64,000 nucleotides of DNA from Jacaranda mimosifolia. Taxonomy: Eukaryota > Streptophyta > Magnoliopsida > Lamiales > Bignoniaceae. Positions 36,356-48,003 of the stretch are shown piece by piece. Within the stretch, counting starts at the first letter, position 1. The number at the start of each line of letters is the position of its first letter. Under the pieces are notes generated by a model. That model was not told where the DNA came from. It worked only from the letters and a program-made list of their open reading frames with translations, and made no database searches. The DNA lies in contig CM032126.1 of NCBI GenBank assembly GCA_018894105.1, positions 7,219,001 to 7,283,000 of the forward strand. Direction: 5' to 3'. A program made the translations under genes and the position numbers.

Positions 36356-37130
36356 TCATTATATTGTAAAATATTTCTAAGTTGATGCCACTAAATATCA
36401 AATTTGTTGTAGTGACTATTTGAAAATGAAAAACCGTCAACCTTTATCAATTTTCACATAAAGTATTTCTTATTTTTATTTTCAATTTCTCTTAAACCCA
36501 TTCTATCAGCCTATTATACACTAATAAGATAATTTGATTTGATATAAATTAGTACCTATTGTCACTTTAAATTAATAAATATATATTTTTTAAAAGATAC
36601 GTTTTGTAAAAGGTAACTATATATTAGTTATGTTTAACTATAAAAAGTACCACTAGATATTTTATGACATTTTTTTTAAATAACATCATAAATATTATTA
36701 GTTGCATTTTTCTAGAAAAAATTAGTGGCACTATTTAAATATCTTTAAAATACATGTATCTCGATATTTTTAATTAAATGTTATTATTTTATTTGTCATT
36801 TATAATCAAATGCCACCAAATATTATATTGTAGTGGCATTCTTTTATAACTATCAGTACATTAATTTTTTGTGTTATTATATTATAAAATGTTACTAAGT
36901 TGATGCCACTAAATATCAAATTTGTTGTAGTAGTGACTATTTGAAAATAAAAACCATCAACCTTTATCAATTTTCACTTAAAGTATTTCTTATTTTTATT
37001 TCAATTTCTCTTAAACCCATTCTATCATCTAATATAAACTAATCAAATAATTTGATTTGACATAAAGTACCTACTGTCAGTTTAAATTTAATAAATATAT
37101 ATTTTAAAAAATAAATTTTGTTAAACATAG
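36356..37130. repeat. Tandem duplication of the CACTA right end plus flank (period 518)
   Basis: TGATGCCACTAAATATC occurs at 36383 and 36901, and in both places is followed by the CACTA terminus, ACT and the same flank (ACTATTTGAAAAT... then AAACCCATTCTATCA). The second unit lacks both LTR insertions that split the first unit, so the duplication is older than insertions B and C. Confidence 0.75.
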
Positions 37131-38060
37131 AGAAACATAAATCATCTAAAATTTTGACACTATAACTACTCTAATCATTATTTTTAAATAAAATATCTAA
37201 ATATTATCTTATATTTATTTCCAAAATTATAACTTGTTTCTCAATCTATCTCTTGACTCGAAATTGAAGCAATTTAGAAAGAAGAGATTTATACTAGTAT
37301 AAAAGCAAATATGCATATTTTTAGTTATATAATTTGCCCTACTTTCAGTTTGCCAGAAAAAAACATGTGAGTGAAAAAGTAATATTCTTTATTGAAATGT
37401 ATAATTAATGACGAAAATCTTTGAATTGAGATTTAACTTGAACTGAATTTTTCTCTCTCTTTGTTTGGCATAGGACATTTTGGGCTTTCATAAATAAATA
37501 AATTTATTTAATTTAATAGTATTAGTAGCAAAATAATTATTTGTCCTCTTTGAGGCTTAAATATATAATTGATTGTGATACTGTTGGCTGATCTTCAGTA
37601 ATTAAATCGATCTTTAAATTATTTAATGAATTATATTATATCTAAGTGGTATCTTGATGGGACTTTAGCTATGGAATTATCCTTTAAGCAATAGTTATAA
37701 TTTAATTAAGTCAAATATTTTATAGAGCTTTAGAACTTTTATTGATCATACCCAAGGGCTTGCTACACTGGCTGTCTGCCTTTGAATTATGTATCTTTTA
37801 TTTATTTAGAAAAAGTATCTTAAGATTAAATATTCTAATAGCAAAAAAAATGTTTTACATTTATGAATACCATATTGAAAAATTATAAATGCTACGTTAA
37901 GTTCAATTTGTTCTCTATTAAGCTTTTAAGGAAAAAATGAGTGAGAGTTGATTTAGAGGGGGTTTTTTAGCAATCTTTTCTCAAAAATCTGACAATAGAT
38001 AAGTTCACGTTAGCACTTCTCTTTTCATTTCAGAAAGATTCTCAAATTCAAGTGTCATTT
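37131..38060. other. A/T-rich DNA without recognised features
   Basis: The 930 bases between the duplicated CACTA end and the direct repeat at 38068 contain only short A/T-rich runs. No coding region or repeat terminus was recognised. Confidence 0.5.
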
Positions 38061-38067
38061 CGAGCAT

Positions 38068-39065
38068 GTAATATTTTTTTGGCCAAATTTAAATTTCCAA
38101 TGAATTATGGCCTGAACTTGCCAATATTTGGGAAATATCATAACTCTCAGTTTAAATCTTCTACAAACCAGTGACATATGGTTAGAAAGCTCTCAGAATT
38201 TACTTTAATATGAAATTGATTTCATTAAAAAAATTTAAAATTTTTAAAATTTTATGACAGAAAGAATAAAGAATGCTTGCTTTTGAAGAAGAAATTGAGT
38301 CTAAAAAGAAATTTGATGTTCTATTCAGATAACACCACTCAAAACTTGCTAAGTTCAATTTTGCTATCTTATTTGGCTGTTTAATATATACTTATTATTT
38401 GAAGTTATAGTAGATATAAAGAAAATTTTAAGAAATTTACGATACTTGTATTTTTACTAATTCTGATTAATTACTATTGCTGTCGTTTAATACATATCAT
38501 TAATCACAACTTTTAATATATCGTCTCACCAAATTTTAATTTTTCAAAGAATTATTAATTAAATTTGCTGATATTTCAGAAATGTTAGATTCATATTTTA
38601 AAAGACAAAGTAAAAACAGACTAAATTAGAGGAATATAAACATATTTTCTTGAATTAAGGTGCAAATTTAGAGATTTTATTAACTTTTTTTTTTTTAATT
38701 AGCACTAAAGCTCAGCCATATTTTGTTTTTCATTTTTACTATGTATGCTTATGTTTCTTTTAGAATTATAATAAGAATATGATAATTAGTGAGAAAATTA
38801 AAGAAAATATCATAAACCACAGTGTGAAAATTGTCAAGCCTGAACGACCATAACTCTAACACCAGTCCTTTACATGCCCATGAGATATGGTTAGAAAATC
38901 CTCAAATTTAGTTTTACATGAAATTGATTTCATTAGAGAAGTTCAAAATTTTCAAAAATTTACAATGGAAAGAATAAAGATTGCTTTCCATTGAAGAAGA
39001 GTTCGAGTTTAAAAGGGAAGTTTGATGTTCTATTCAAATAACATCACTCAAAGATTGATAAAAAG
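38068..39065. repeat. Direct repeat pair, about 280 bases each (38068-38355 and 38800-39065)
   Basis: The blocks ATATGGTTAGAAA, TGAAATTGATTTCATTA, AAAGAATAAAG, TTTGATGTTCTATTCA and AACA(C/T)CACTCAAA occur in the same order in both copies, about 715 bases apart. Identity is roughly 75-80% by eye. It resembles two fragments of one dispersed repeat, or the LTRs of a small decayed element; no termini could be fixed. Confidence 0.65.
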
Positions 39066-39970
39066 TATAGGGAATGTTTGCTTATGTGCCCCGATCGGGA
39101 GGTGCCTACTCCTGTCTGGGATGCTACTCAAATTTATATCACATTTTTTTTTTTTTTTGCATAACAGAAAATACACTTCTGAAAATTCAAATTATTTAAT
39201 TTCCACAAGTAGCATACAATAGAAATTCAACTTAGAATCAAAGTCTTATGAATCGCACTTATCACTTCTACTATATTCATGAAATTGATCTCAGTGTTTC
39301 TATAAATACAATTTGTATATTTGTATATTTATTGGACTTATCACCTCGTGTCATGTGGGTTAGCCTATCTTGGGCACTCATTTTTATTTGGGTAAAGAAC
39401 ATAAGATAACAATACGAGAACGATAAGTTTGAATGACTTAATGAGATAGATTAGCAATAACAACAGAGTAATAATTTCTCAAATATTATACAAGGAATGT
39501 ATAGAAGCATTAAAATTTCTAGGAATCGTGAGAGAAGACTTTATTCAAAATTTAAGGTGATCCATCTCACCACCGTCCCATACTAGTGATGAGACTTCAC
39601 AAAATTCACTATCTCTCATACAGGTTTAAATTTCATTTACGACCAAAAGGGTCGATATGTCATTTGAACAATTGTTTGATTTTAGTCAAATATGTGAGTT
39701 TCAAAGTATGAGCATCAAGCTGAGAGATTAAGTAAGCACAACTTGGTGAACATTTTCAAGTAAAAAGATGTTGGCAATTCTCGTACCTTGTCCTTCTATT
39801 TTCAAAAACACAAAAATTCTTATCCCTCCAAATTTTCCAGTGATCAGCTCGGATAAGCAAGCATGAGAGGCATGGCTAGCTGTATGTCTGACCCCGCTCA
39901 TAGACAACTACCTCCAACTGGCTATGAGACACGATCTACACAAGTGGGGTTCTAGTCGAAGACCAACCAC

Positions 39971-41521
39971 TAGGGGTGTTCAAAAAAAACCGAAAAAACC
40001 AAACCGAACCGAACCACGGTTTTTTCAGTTTTTTTTTTTCGGTTAACCGAAACCGAACAGAAAAACTGAAAAAACCGAATTTTTTTTATTTTTTTTTATA
40101 TACAAAATTTTATTATTCAATCACTACTAGTTTAAGTTTTATTTCACATTTTTTATTAAATTTTTTAAGTCTAAGATAAATAAATATAAATTTTTAAATA
40201 ATGTAAATGTTAATGTATTTTTAAATTTTTAGGATAAATAATTTTTTTTTTTGATAAAATGAAATAATTGAGAAAAAAAGAAGTAAATAATATATCAAAA
40301 TAGTTATTAAAAACCCTATGTTTTATAAATAATATAGATATTAATATATGACATATAAAAACATGAATAGTTATAATACAAAGAGAACAAAATTGATATT
40401 TTTTTCTAAACTCAAATGGTAGAATTGCATAATTTTTTTATTATATGAACTAATACACGTTACATATAAAAAACTAGATGATTATGATTTGAACAGCAAA
40501 AAATGTTATGTTAAAAGAAAATTAATTAATTAATTAAACTTATATATATTATAGGGTATGTTGATGAACAAAATTGAAATTTCAACTTAAATTGCAAACT
40601 AAGGGATAAGGGATTGAATCCTATTCGGCTATTCTTGTGGTAGTACTAGCACTATATTGTATCTGCTGACCAATAAAGATTTTATTTATATTATTATAAA
40701 AACAAAGAACATTTTGTATCTAAAATAGAAGTTATTTTTGTTCATTTACATAATTTGTCATTTTAATTATTTCAACAACAAAAATTGACAATATATTTTG
40801 AAGGATAAATTGGAGAATTCAACATAAAAAAGATAGTTTGGATACAAATTTTATCAATATTTCATAATTATCTTTTAGAAATGATAATTTAATAAGGTTA
40901 TAATTGTATTTTTTACAAAATTTACAAATCCGCAATCTATATTATGATATCATTGGATCAATTAGCTATTTAACTTTAGTAGATTGAGTTTAAGATTTAA
41001 TTCGCTATTCGATCTTAGCAGTTAAGATTTGAATATACCAAAATCGTGTGTATCTATCTTGACGATTATAAGCTAGCAATTTTAGCATACACAATGTGTA
41101 TACTAAAATTTTTATAACATAAAATAATTAAAATATTTATTTATCTTCTTAAATTTATAATATTTTAAATGTATTTGTTTAGAATAGATAAATTATAATT
41201 TTATCAAAACAAATATTTTCAATATACAAAAAAAAGTAATCTAAATCAATTTTTTCACCTAAAACAAATATTTTTATCAATATACTTTTATCAAATAATT
41301 TTTTTGGCACTAAAAGAATAAGTTACCCAATTCAAATTTTTAATTAAACTAACTTACTTTTGTCAAACAAACTTTTATAAGACTTTCTTGGAAAAAAAAA
41401 TAACTTTTTTTTTCCAATTCAGTTTTAACCAAAACCGAAAAAACCAAAAAAAATAAAAAAAAAAAAAAAAAAACAGTTTGGTTTCAGTTTTACATTTGAA
41501 AAAATCGAATGTATAGCCCTA
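39971..41521. mobile_element. hAT-like non-autonomous element in LTR D
   Basis: It starts TAGGGGTGTTCAAA and ends TATAGCCCTA, with the exact 8-base duplication CCAACCAC at 39963-39970 and 41522-41529. The subterminal zones carry repeated ACCGAA(A)CC motifs on both sides, as in many plant hAT MITEs. It has 1551 A/T-rich bases with no transposase. Confidence 0.88.
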
Positions 41522-42533
41522 CCAACCACCGTCGGTTCGTTCTACTCAGTCGTCTTTCAATCTAATCCCCGAGCCCACCCCAAAAGGTATTACTCATATT
41601 TGCGTATATCACGTCACATGTCCAATAGCATTCCAAATAACATGTCAAGTCGCCATGTTAACATGAAATCTCTAATTTAGCACCAGGCTGGTTTCTAAAA
41701 AGACATGGCGATAGAAACATATATTTCGAAATCATTTCTCAGTTTCTCTAATACAATCGCCAATTTTAGATAAAGCGATATCAATCAATATCTACAGAAG
41801 CGATCAATATAAAAAGGGCGATGTGGAGTACTTTTCTCAACACATAGATTGAAAGGAATCAAGTGATCATGATATATTAACAAGTATATATGCTCTTTCC
41901 CCAGCAAAGAACCCTCATACTATCGAGTACAAACTCACCTAGCAAATGCAGAGGAATTCCTAGTCGTATGATGGCTCAGGTCCTGGCTTCCTAGGTAGAT
42001 GATCGAGAGCTGTCATAAGATAACATGAGTTATCATCCTATCAATTTTTTAAATCTTAAGTACAGATATAGTTAATGTCTTTATCGAACTTAAGGCTATT
42101 CTGACATAATTCCACTAGTTTCTGTTTCATATCTAAGTGCTTAAGATGATTGGATATGGTAACCCTTAGCTGTTTGGAGAGTCCATGTCTTTATGTCCTA
42201 ATCAATTCAAAGTTCAAAATAAAATAACATAAATCAACATTGTTTAGATTTCTGAATCATAATTCTTACTGCACTTAGACATCCTTATCAAGTTCCTTAA
42301 TTTATTTGTTCAATCATAATTCTCTCTATCTTCATGGTATACTGAGATGTTTAACAAAGTCATATATCAGTGTTCTTACTCAATCGAGTCAGTAGTTAAG
42401 TTGTTACGATCTTACTTAAGCTCCTAACGGTATCTGATAACCCATTTGGGTCAATTGAGTTCAATACTATAATAATTGTAAGATTAATCCATATCTTAGG
42501 CCAGATTGTCGTTTAATAAGGTTAGTTCATATT

Positions 42534-43335
42534 TAGGGGTGTAAACGGATAATAAACAGATCGGATATACTGTTTCCATATTCGTATCCATTTAACTTTT
42601 TGAATATTTGGATACGAATATGGATTTGATGGATAATTAAAAATAATATTCGAATTAGTATCTGTTAGATATTGGTCGAATTCGGATATATCAGTATTCG
42701 ATTATAATTATCCAGATGCATTCATATTTGATTAAGTTTATCCATATTCGAATTATTTTTTTAATATTTATATTTAATGATAATTACTTAGGTATCTATT
42801 TACGAATATCCACATTCGTGAATCTATGAACCTATAACAAATACATAATTAATTAATAGAAGAAACTATACAATTTCATTAAAAAGAAAGGAATCAAACA
42901 AATAGGATAATTTCTAATTAATAATTAATTTTATAATTGATTATTAGTACTAATTAATATTAATAGTGATATTTAAGTGTATTAATTATAAAGTCAACCA
43001 ACAATAATTATGTTGATTAACTTTATTCTTCATGTTTTTCTCTATATTACAATAATTTTTTAAATTTATTCTTTTGTTTTCCTAATTCTTCAATTATAAT
43101 TTATATATACATATAGAGATTATAAGATTTTTATTGCAAAATATAAATAATATATTATTTAATATAAATTCAGAGCGGATATTAAATGGATCGAATACGC
43201 ATTTACCATATCCGTATCTATTTATAATCAAATATTCACTAATCGAATACAGATAATATCCGCTTTAAACTGATGCAGATAAATTTTATATAAACGGATA
43301 CAAATGTGAACAGTAAACAAATTTTTAAAAATTCA
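42534..43335. mobile_element. hAT-like element (eroded right end) in LTR D
   Basis: It starts TAGGGGTGTAAACGG. The putative 8-base duplication TTCATATT (42526-42533) answers TTCATAGT (43336-43343) with one mismatch. Its 802 bases match the excess length of LTR D. The interior is rich in GGATA/TATCC motifs (GGATACGAATATGG and inverse). The right terminal repeat is not recognisable. Confidence 0.55.
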
Positions 43336-44874
43336 TTCATAGTTAAGCTTTGATTCGAAAATTCAATTACATCCAGCAAATTAATCAAATTAAAATTCTT
43401 ATTGAAAATTACCCAAATTGGATCGAATTGTGATCTAACCTCAAGCTGGGAATAGCCCAAATGAGCTCAAAATCACATTTCGAGCTTTTTGCTAGGTTGC
43501 CGCCACAGCACTGCCGTCGAAGGTGGAGTTGGCCACACCGGAAGACGCGCCTCACCACCACAATCAAAATGCCCTATTCAATTTCTGGTTTCGACGCTGG
43601 CTCATCGGTCGATTGGCAGTTCAAAGCTGCGGTGAAACCCCAACGCCACCACATGCCGCTGGCTTAATCACTCAATCACCAATCACCTAAAACTCAAATT
43701 GAACCTATCAATGGATTCCCCCCATCGAGCCCATTAAAAACCCTCCAAGAAATTTCTTGATCCAATTGCCGGAATGGCAAAACCCACCACCCCAAAATAA
43801 TCGTCGACGTCACTTCTTCGTTTCCAGTGCTATATTTAGTGTTTTGGTGAGTTTAAGGTATGGACATGTTCACGAGGTAGTCGGGGTAGTGTCGGGGTGT
43901 GCAAATGAGAATTTGACAAAATCCCATTCTTAACCATATATATATATATAAATCCATTTTTTAAAATTTCAATCTGACCCCTAAATCTTTCCATCGCTTT
44001 CAGTTGGATCCTTTGAAGTTTTAGCCGACTTCAAATTGGCCCCATTCTTTCAATTTAGCCTTGAAGTTTTATTTTTTTGGCTTATCTATCCCCCCAATAT
44101 TTAGGTTCTCAATCAATCAAGTCCTTATTCTATTTACAATTCGGTCCGTAAAGTTCTATTTGTCGCACATTGACCCTAGATACAATTAATTATAAGCAAT
44201 TAAGTCCAAATCAATTTATTTTAAAGACCTCAAACTTTTATTTTGCTCACATTAACCCTCTAACTTTTATAATTTTAGACAATTAAATCCTTCTCTCATT
44301 TACAATTTAATCCCTCGATTGTCAATATTTAATTTTAGACTTTAGTTAAATCTAATCCAAAATTAATATAGCCAAACTTATTGATTTCATATTTTATTTT
44401 AGGATTTCAGAATTTGGGGTGTTACTTTATGTTTCCCCGGAACAAAATTATTTTGGGGAAATATAACCAAACATACTCTCATTTTCCTTTCAAGATACTA
44501 TTTTTTCCCCTAAAATATCCTCTTTTATCCTTCATTATCCCCAAAACTTTTTCATTTTTTAATATATACATACATATTATATATATATATATATTATTAT
44601 TATTCTAACAATAAATAAACACTCAATTCCACTTTTACCTCAAAAATATAATTAAAAAAGTATTGATTTGACTGCTACAGTAAAAATATTTTCCCCCAAA
44701 ATATAAATAAACATATCAAAACTCTCAAAAATTAATTTTTAACTATTTCTCAAAATATAACAAAAAATCCATTACATTTCCCAATACAACTTTCACATTT
44801 TTCAATATCAGTTTCAACATTCATTCTCTCAAAACACATATGAAAATCACATAAAAAACATAATCAAATATAAC

Positions 44875-45268
44875 CTACGTTTTTGCCATCCTTTTCTAAC
44901 TATGCAATGCTTATTAATATATGAAAATTTTCAAAAAAAAACTTTTAGAGGTGACTGTACTTTGATAATAATAAAGATAGAGATATTTCATTGATTTTGG
45001 TCACTATTGATCTTACCAAACTATTATTATAGCAAGATCAAGCTGTCATTTAAACAACTTTTATATACATCATCTCACTAATATTCCTCTACATTTTTGT
45101 TGTAAGAAACTCATATTTAATGTTAACACCAATCAACAAATAGCACGGATATATAGAACTCAACATATATTCTCACTAACTGTGCCTAATTTACAATTCC
45201 TTGAAATTAGGAACAAAAGGAAAAGAAAATTATCCCAACCCTCAAAATTATAAGATCCACAGCATTCT
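44875..45268. other. Spacer between two MITE copies
   Basis: These are about 390 bases of A/T-rich DNA with no recognised gene or repeat end. Confidence 0.4.
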
Positions 45269-45734
45269 GGGAGTGTTTGATTATGTTTTAGCAAAACAAT
45301 TTGGTTTGTCAAAACATAATCAAACATGTATTTATTTTCCTTGCAAAATATTAAAATAATTTTTTTCAAAATACATTATTCTATTCTTTATTTCCCCCCA
45401 AAACTTCTCCATATTTCCATACATACATATATATATATATTATATTTTATTATTATTATTTTTACAAAAAAAAAAAAATTACTTAATTTTATTTTCATTC
45501 AAAAACCCAACAAAAAAAATTAATTTGACTGCTATAGTAAAAAAAATCTTCCCCAAAATGTAAACATATAAACACTCTTCTCTCTAAAACAAATATCTGA
45601 CTATTTCCCAAAAGATAAACAAACATCCATCATATTCCCCCACACAACTTTCACATTCTTCAACTCTACTCTCAAAATTCATCCTCCTAAAACATATAAT
45701 TCAAAAAATACAACAAAACATAACCAATATTACC
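45269..45734. mobile_element. MITE, copy G2 (intact relative of the split MITE)
   Basis: It starts GGGAGTGTTTGATTATG and ends CATAACCAATATTACC, an imperfect inverted repeat pair. Internal TTTGACTGCTATAGTAAAA and CAACTTTCACATTCTTCAA blocks match copy G1. It is 466 bases with no coding. A target duplication is not clear. Confidence 0.6.
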
Positions 45735-46262
45735 TTTATTATTGCCACAAATAAAATTACATGATTATTTAGGTGAGGCACACCAATACAGGCTGCATAC
45801 CAAAAACCCTTGAATGAGCCAATTAATTGGATATGACACTAAAACAAACTTAATTATGAATCTGTGGCAGTCCCCAGAAACAGCATGTCCCTTTCAAATG
45901 CAGGTCTAATAAGCCTCTAAGAAAAGTTTTCCAGGCAAAAACCTGTGAAGCATGGCTTCTGTGCTGGGTTTTTATTCAAATGCGGTACCAGCTGCCAACC
46001 AGAACCGCAGCTAATAAAACACTCGCCTGAATTGGCAGGCCATTCATGCACCGACAAAATTGACCTCTAATCATCACACACGTACATACATTCATAGACA
46101 TATTAGACATTCACACACATAAATACATACACATATATACATATTAAACTGAGGTATTGTCCCATCGGCACAATTGATGCACAATTTTGAGGAATTTTAT
46201 CCTATAAAAGGTGTTACGAAGGTGAGAAAGAAAAAACGACTTATAAATTATTTCAAAATTTC
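45735..46262. other. Mixed-composition segment, unassigned
   Basis: Bases 45770-46080 are less A/T-rich than the surroundings and look like unique DNA. A short inverted repeat (CAGGCAAAAACCTG) lies near 45933. No open frame of note was found. It may be a gene relic or regulatory DNA. Confidence 0.35.
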
Positions 46263-46265
46263 TAA

Positions 46266-46672
46266 GTGCCTATTTGTATTTGTTTTCAAAGATCATTTTC
46301 ATTTTCATACAAAAACAAAAGTTGGAAAAGTAATTATATTTTGAAAATAAAAATGAAATTGTATTTGAATGTTTTGTTGGAAATCAATTATTAGAATAAG
46401 TATAGGATTGAAAAACTAGTTGATTTATATTTTTTTATGTTTAAAAAGATTTATTTTTTAAATATATATATATATTTAATTTAAAATAATAATTGGTACT
46501 TTATGTCAAATCAAATTTGAATTTAATTGATGTAGCAGTATGATGATATGAAAAAGAGTTTAAAATGAAAATAAGAAATATTTTGAGTAAAAATGGATAG
46601 AAAAATGATAGTTTTCTATTTTTATTTTGTGTTGAAAATGAAAAGCGTGTTGTGAACATAAACAAACGGGCC
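46266..46672. mobile_element. MITE with TAA duplication (PIF/Harbinger-like), copy 1
   Basis: It starts GTGCCTATTTGTATTTG and ends AAACAAACGGGCC, inverted repeats flanked by TAA (46263-46265 and 46673-46675). It is 407 bases. Interior tracts of TTTCATTTTCAT and AAAATGAAAA are shared with the element at 50559-50900. Confidence 0.65.
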
Positions 46673-47718
46673 TAACTGCTCCGACGTTAAATGAAATCAT
46701 ATATTATCATGTATCATTAAAGAAAATGTAATCTTAATGGCAAAACTAATATTATAACTTTTATATTAGGTGAGAGTAGTTTTTATTTTGTCACTAAATG
46801 ATATGTTTTAAATAATAATAAGTTTTGTTTTGTTACAATATGATTTAATATTGACAAGAATTAATTTTATAAATTATTACTACTGACAATTAGTGATACA
46901 TCTATAGTAACAACCTAATTACAAAAAGATTGTCATTATAATTTGTGATAAAATTTTCATTGTAATTAAATTGTCAATACAAGTAAGTTACTAATTGTTA
47001 ATAATAATAATATATAAAGCACTATATATTCTTATCACTATTAAATTTGTAAAATATAGTGACAAAATAAAATATTGTATCACTTAATATATATATATAT
47101 ATACATCAAATTGGACGTTTTGTTAGTAATGATATGCTAATATATAATTTAATTTAGTATATGCAAGAAAATATGAGAAAAAGATTTGTTGCATCATAAT
47201 TTGCATTACCTTTATTTCGTTATCAAATGATAAGTTAATTCAAACAGACAAATCAAGTTAGTTTGTTGGAGTAGTCTATGGTACAAGTTTGGTTGTACAT
47301 ATCTCATGTGAGGAATGTACAAATGTATTTAACTTTAGACGTTGAATTTAAAGTATGACATCATATCCTTTCATTTTGATCATAGTTGGCAACATAATAA
47401 AATCAATTTAACCTACTACCTGTAGAAAATGTTGATGGTGAATTTTAATTAGTTATATTATTTTAATATCTTCTATTAATATATTGGTGAACATGAATCT
47501 ATATTTGTATTTTAAAAAATTACACTTACTTTCCAATTTTAACAAAAATCTGAAATGATCATTTTGACCTTCATTGAAAACATTTAAAAGAAAATTAATA
47601 AAAAATTAAATAGTAAATGACAAAATACACTTTATTAAAAATATATTCAAAATATTTATATATATTTACATATATAAATATGCATATATATATATATAAA
47701 TACATAAAATATATACAT

Positions 47719-47721
<3 letters not shown>

Positions 47722-47760
<39 letters not shown>

Positions 47761-47761
47761 A
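47722..47761. repeat. (AC)n(TA)n microsatellite
   Basis: About 14 AC units (47722-47750) are followed by TA units to 47761, directly beside the GC-rich island. Confidence 0.95.
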
Positions 47762-48003
47762 TTCCACCCCTAACTCCCACCGCCCCAACTAACAACCTCC
47801 ATGGCTGGGTGGCCGACCATGGCCAGCAGCTCTGGCTGGTTCATTGGACCAGCCATGGCCAGCCCCACCATGGTTGGCTGTCTTTATTGGGTGGGGACTG
47901 GGGCGTGGGGTTGGTTGCAGAGAAGGGATGAAGGGGTGTTTGGGGGGTGGGGTGCGTGGTGGTTTTGGGCGGTTGCGGCTGGGTGTGGGGGAGAAGAAGA
48001 CGG
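47762..48003. other. GC-rich island with repeated CCATGG
   Basis: About 240 bases of high GC content lie in very A/T-rich DNA, with several CCATGG motifs and G-runs. An overlapping set of + strand frames (47617-47931, 47801-48046) reads into tryptophan- and glycine-rich peptides, typical of low-complexity G-rich DNA rather than a gene. Its left edge (C-runs, then CCATGG) resembles the cores of the two Mutator-like copies, suggesting a third, degraded relative. Confidence 0.5.

Larger units (their letters stand above)
19656..36414. mobile_element. CACTA (En/Spm-type) element split by nested insertions
   Basis: The left end starts CACTATAAAAAAAATG at 19656. The right end is the complement of CACTACAACAAATTTG, finishing TTGTTGTAGTG at 36414. 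The 3-base duplication ACT lies at 19653-19655 and 36415-36417. Subterminal motifs such as AGTGGCA, TGCCACTA and AAATGACAT recur in both ends, as usual for CACTA elements. Removing the nested insertions (19804-22238, 23184-33251, 33378-36350 and their duplications) leaves about 1.27 kb (19656-19803, 22239-23183, 33257-33377, 36356-36414) without transposase coding, so it was a non-autonomous element. The right end is partly ambiguous, because a similar terminus with ACT also occurs at 36935-36938 through a later tandem duplication. Confidence 0.8.
39085..44425 (-). mobile_element. Solo LTR, family L, copy D, with two hAT-like insertions
   Basis: It begins TGTGCCCCGATCGGG (a few bases lost against TGTAATGCCCC) and ends TTTGGGGTGTTAC. 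It aligns with copies A-C after removal of 39971-41521 and 42534-43335, leaving about 2.98 kb. The flanks CTTAT and TTTAT fit a decayed 5-base duplication, and the flanks join into one MITE sequence, which confirms the insertion. Confidence 0.82.
39070..44874. mobile_element. MITE of about 470 bases split by solo LTR D (copy G1)
   Basis: The left end GGGAATGTTTGCTTAT (39070-39085) continues, after the LTR insertion, at about 44426 with TTTATGTTTCCCC. It ends near ATATAACC at 44874. The intact relative at 45269-45734 has the same order of blocks (GGGAGTGTTTGATTATGTTTT start, TTGACTGCTATAGTAAAA internal, CATAACCAATATTACC end). The ends are inverted repeats (GGGAATGTTTG and GGTTATATTTG). Confidence 0.65.
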
